A stretch of 64,000 nt of DNA from Actinomycetes bacterium (GTDB lineage Bacteria; Actinomycetota; Actinomycetes; Mycobacteriales; Mycobacteriaceae): assembly GCA_023404955.1 (NCBI GenBank), contig JAEXZY010000083.1, positions 1 through 64,000 of the forward strand, written 5' to 3'. Within the stretch, counting starts at the first letter, position 1. Every line of letters starts with the position of its first letter. Positions 63,524-64,000 of this stretch are shown piece by piece. The notes under the pieces are model-generated. The model ran no database searches, was not told the origin of the DNA, and saw only the letters and a list, made by a program, of their open reading frames with translations. A program made the position numbers and the translations under genes.

Positions 63524-64000
63524 CCGCAGCAGAACTCGCGCCTGCCGTGCACATCCGAGGGCTCCGCAAGTCCTACGGTCGGTTACAGGCCGTCTGCGAT
63601 CTCGACCTCGACGTCGCCTACGGCGAGGTGGTCGCGATCCTGGGGCCCAACGGTGCGGGCAAGTCGACGACCATCGAGATCCTCGAAGGTCACCGCAGGC
63701 GCGACGCCGGGGACGTCCAGGTGCTCGGCGAAGACCCCGGCACCGCCGATCGTGACTGGCGCTCACGCATCGGCATCGTGCTGCAGGACGCCAGTGACTT
63801 CGGCACGTTGACCGTCGCCGAGACCATGCGGATGTTCGCCCAGTGCTACGGCAGAGCGCGCCCGCCAGAGGACGTGCTCGATCTCGTCGGGCTGTCCGAG
63901 AAGAGCGATGCGCGGGTGCGGACGCTCTCGGGCGGGCAGCGGCGCCGGCTCGACGTGGCCCTGGGCATCATCGCGAGCCCGGAACTGCTGTTCATGGACG
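63520..64000 (+). CDS. ABC transporter ATPase, DrrA-like (partial)
   Basis: The first 160 residues are in the window. GTG overlaps the PKS stop (GTGA). Walker A LGPNGAGKST, Q-loop VLQDASDFGTLTV, signature LSGGQRRRLDVALG, and the Walker B start ELLFMD at the edge. DrrA-type ATPases pair with an ABC-2 permease to export lipids or drugs; the permease presumably lies just outside. By coupling it is the third gene of the halogenase-like/PKS operon and probably exports its product. Confidence 0.9.
   Translation, partial: MTAAELAPAVHIRGLRKSYGRLQAVCDLDLDVAYGEVVAILGPNGAGKSTTIEILEGHRRRDAGDVQVLGEDPGTADRDWRSRIGIVLQDASDFGTLTVAETMRMFAQCYGRARPPEDVLDLVGLSEKSDARVRTLSGGQRRRLDVALGIIASPELLFMD

Noticed and set aside
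61844..63766. 640-codon minus-strand frame over the PKS end
   Set aside because: Lies opposite the KR-ACP region, which has clear catalytic motifs.

Overview
This is a high-GC actinobacterial chromosome segment, most likely from the Mycobacteriaceae (Mycolicibacterium-like). Three things support this. The gene order follows the M. tuberculosis block purK ... birA-accD5-accE5-maf-sseA-(SufE)-accA3-sigF/rsbW ... lat-lrpA-(Rv3292)-pcd. The giant secreted protein has the signal peptide type common in mycobacteria (MGHARHIGRVGALAVAL). A GTTT-N16-GGGTAT SigF promoter lies upstream of rsbW-sigF. No rRNA, tRNA, CRISPR array or insertion sequence was seen.

Layout. 1-5.8 kb: purine genes purK and the start of purE, behind a translationally coupled PH-domain membrane protein / response regulator / histidine kinase operon, then birA. 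5.9-8.5 kb: accD5-accE5-maf. 8.5-26 kb: a large insertion between maf and sseA. It holds an exopolysaccharide locus (acyltransferase, two GT2 enzymes, glycoside hydrolase lipoprotein, Wzx flippase, Wzy/WaaL-type protein, Wzz-ATPase) with a BcsB-like exported protein, an EAL-DICT phosphodiesterase, and a 1681-residue secreted protein of eight Ig/cadherin-like repeats plus a propeller-like half. 26.2-29.1 kb: sseA, a SufE-like gene and a GAF-PAS-GGDEF diguanylate cyclase. 29.9-41.6 kb: a second insertion, a ten-gene carbohydrate operon (class II aldolase gatY, gatZ, agaS, BadF-type kinase, EamA transporter, GH4 enzyme, ABC importer) with a divergent DeoR repressor and a perfect 19-bp palindrome between them. 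41.6-44.5 kb: a TetR regulator and accA3, the alpha subunit that works with accD5/accE5. 44.5-50.4 kb: the SigF stress module (STAS protein, sigF, rsbW, CsbD-like gene), small secreted and membrane proteins, an AbiEi/DUF559-like protein, a MarR-like regulator and an Mrr-type nuclease. 50.4-56 kb: lysine catabolism (lat, lrpA, hglS-like, pcd) and an SDR. 56.3-64 kb: a secondary-metabolite operon of halogenase-like flavoprotein, a KS-AT-DH-KR-ACP polyketide synthase and an ABC transporter ATPase cut by the window edge.

How it fits together. Acyl-CoA carboxylase subunits in two places feed malonyl-/methylmalonyl-CoA to lipid and possibly polyketide synthesis. The diguanylate cyclase and the EAL-DICT protein flank the exopolysaccharide/adhesin island, which suggests c-di-GMP control of a surface or biofilm matrix; this is inference. 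lat, pcd and the HglS-like enzyme, with an unlinked transaminase, make a route from lysine to 2-hydroxyglutarate. The most promising undescribed systems are the c-di-GMP-linked exopolysaccharide island with an orphan BcsB-like protein, and the halogenase-like/PKS/ABC operon.
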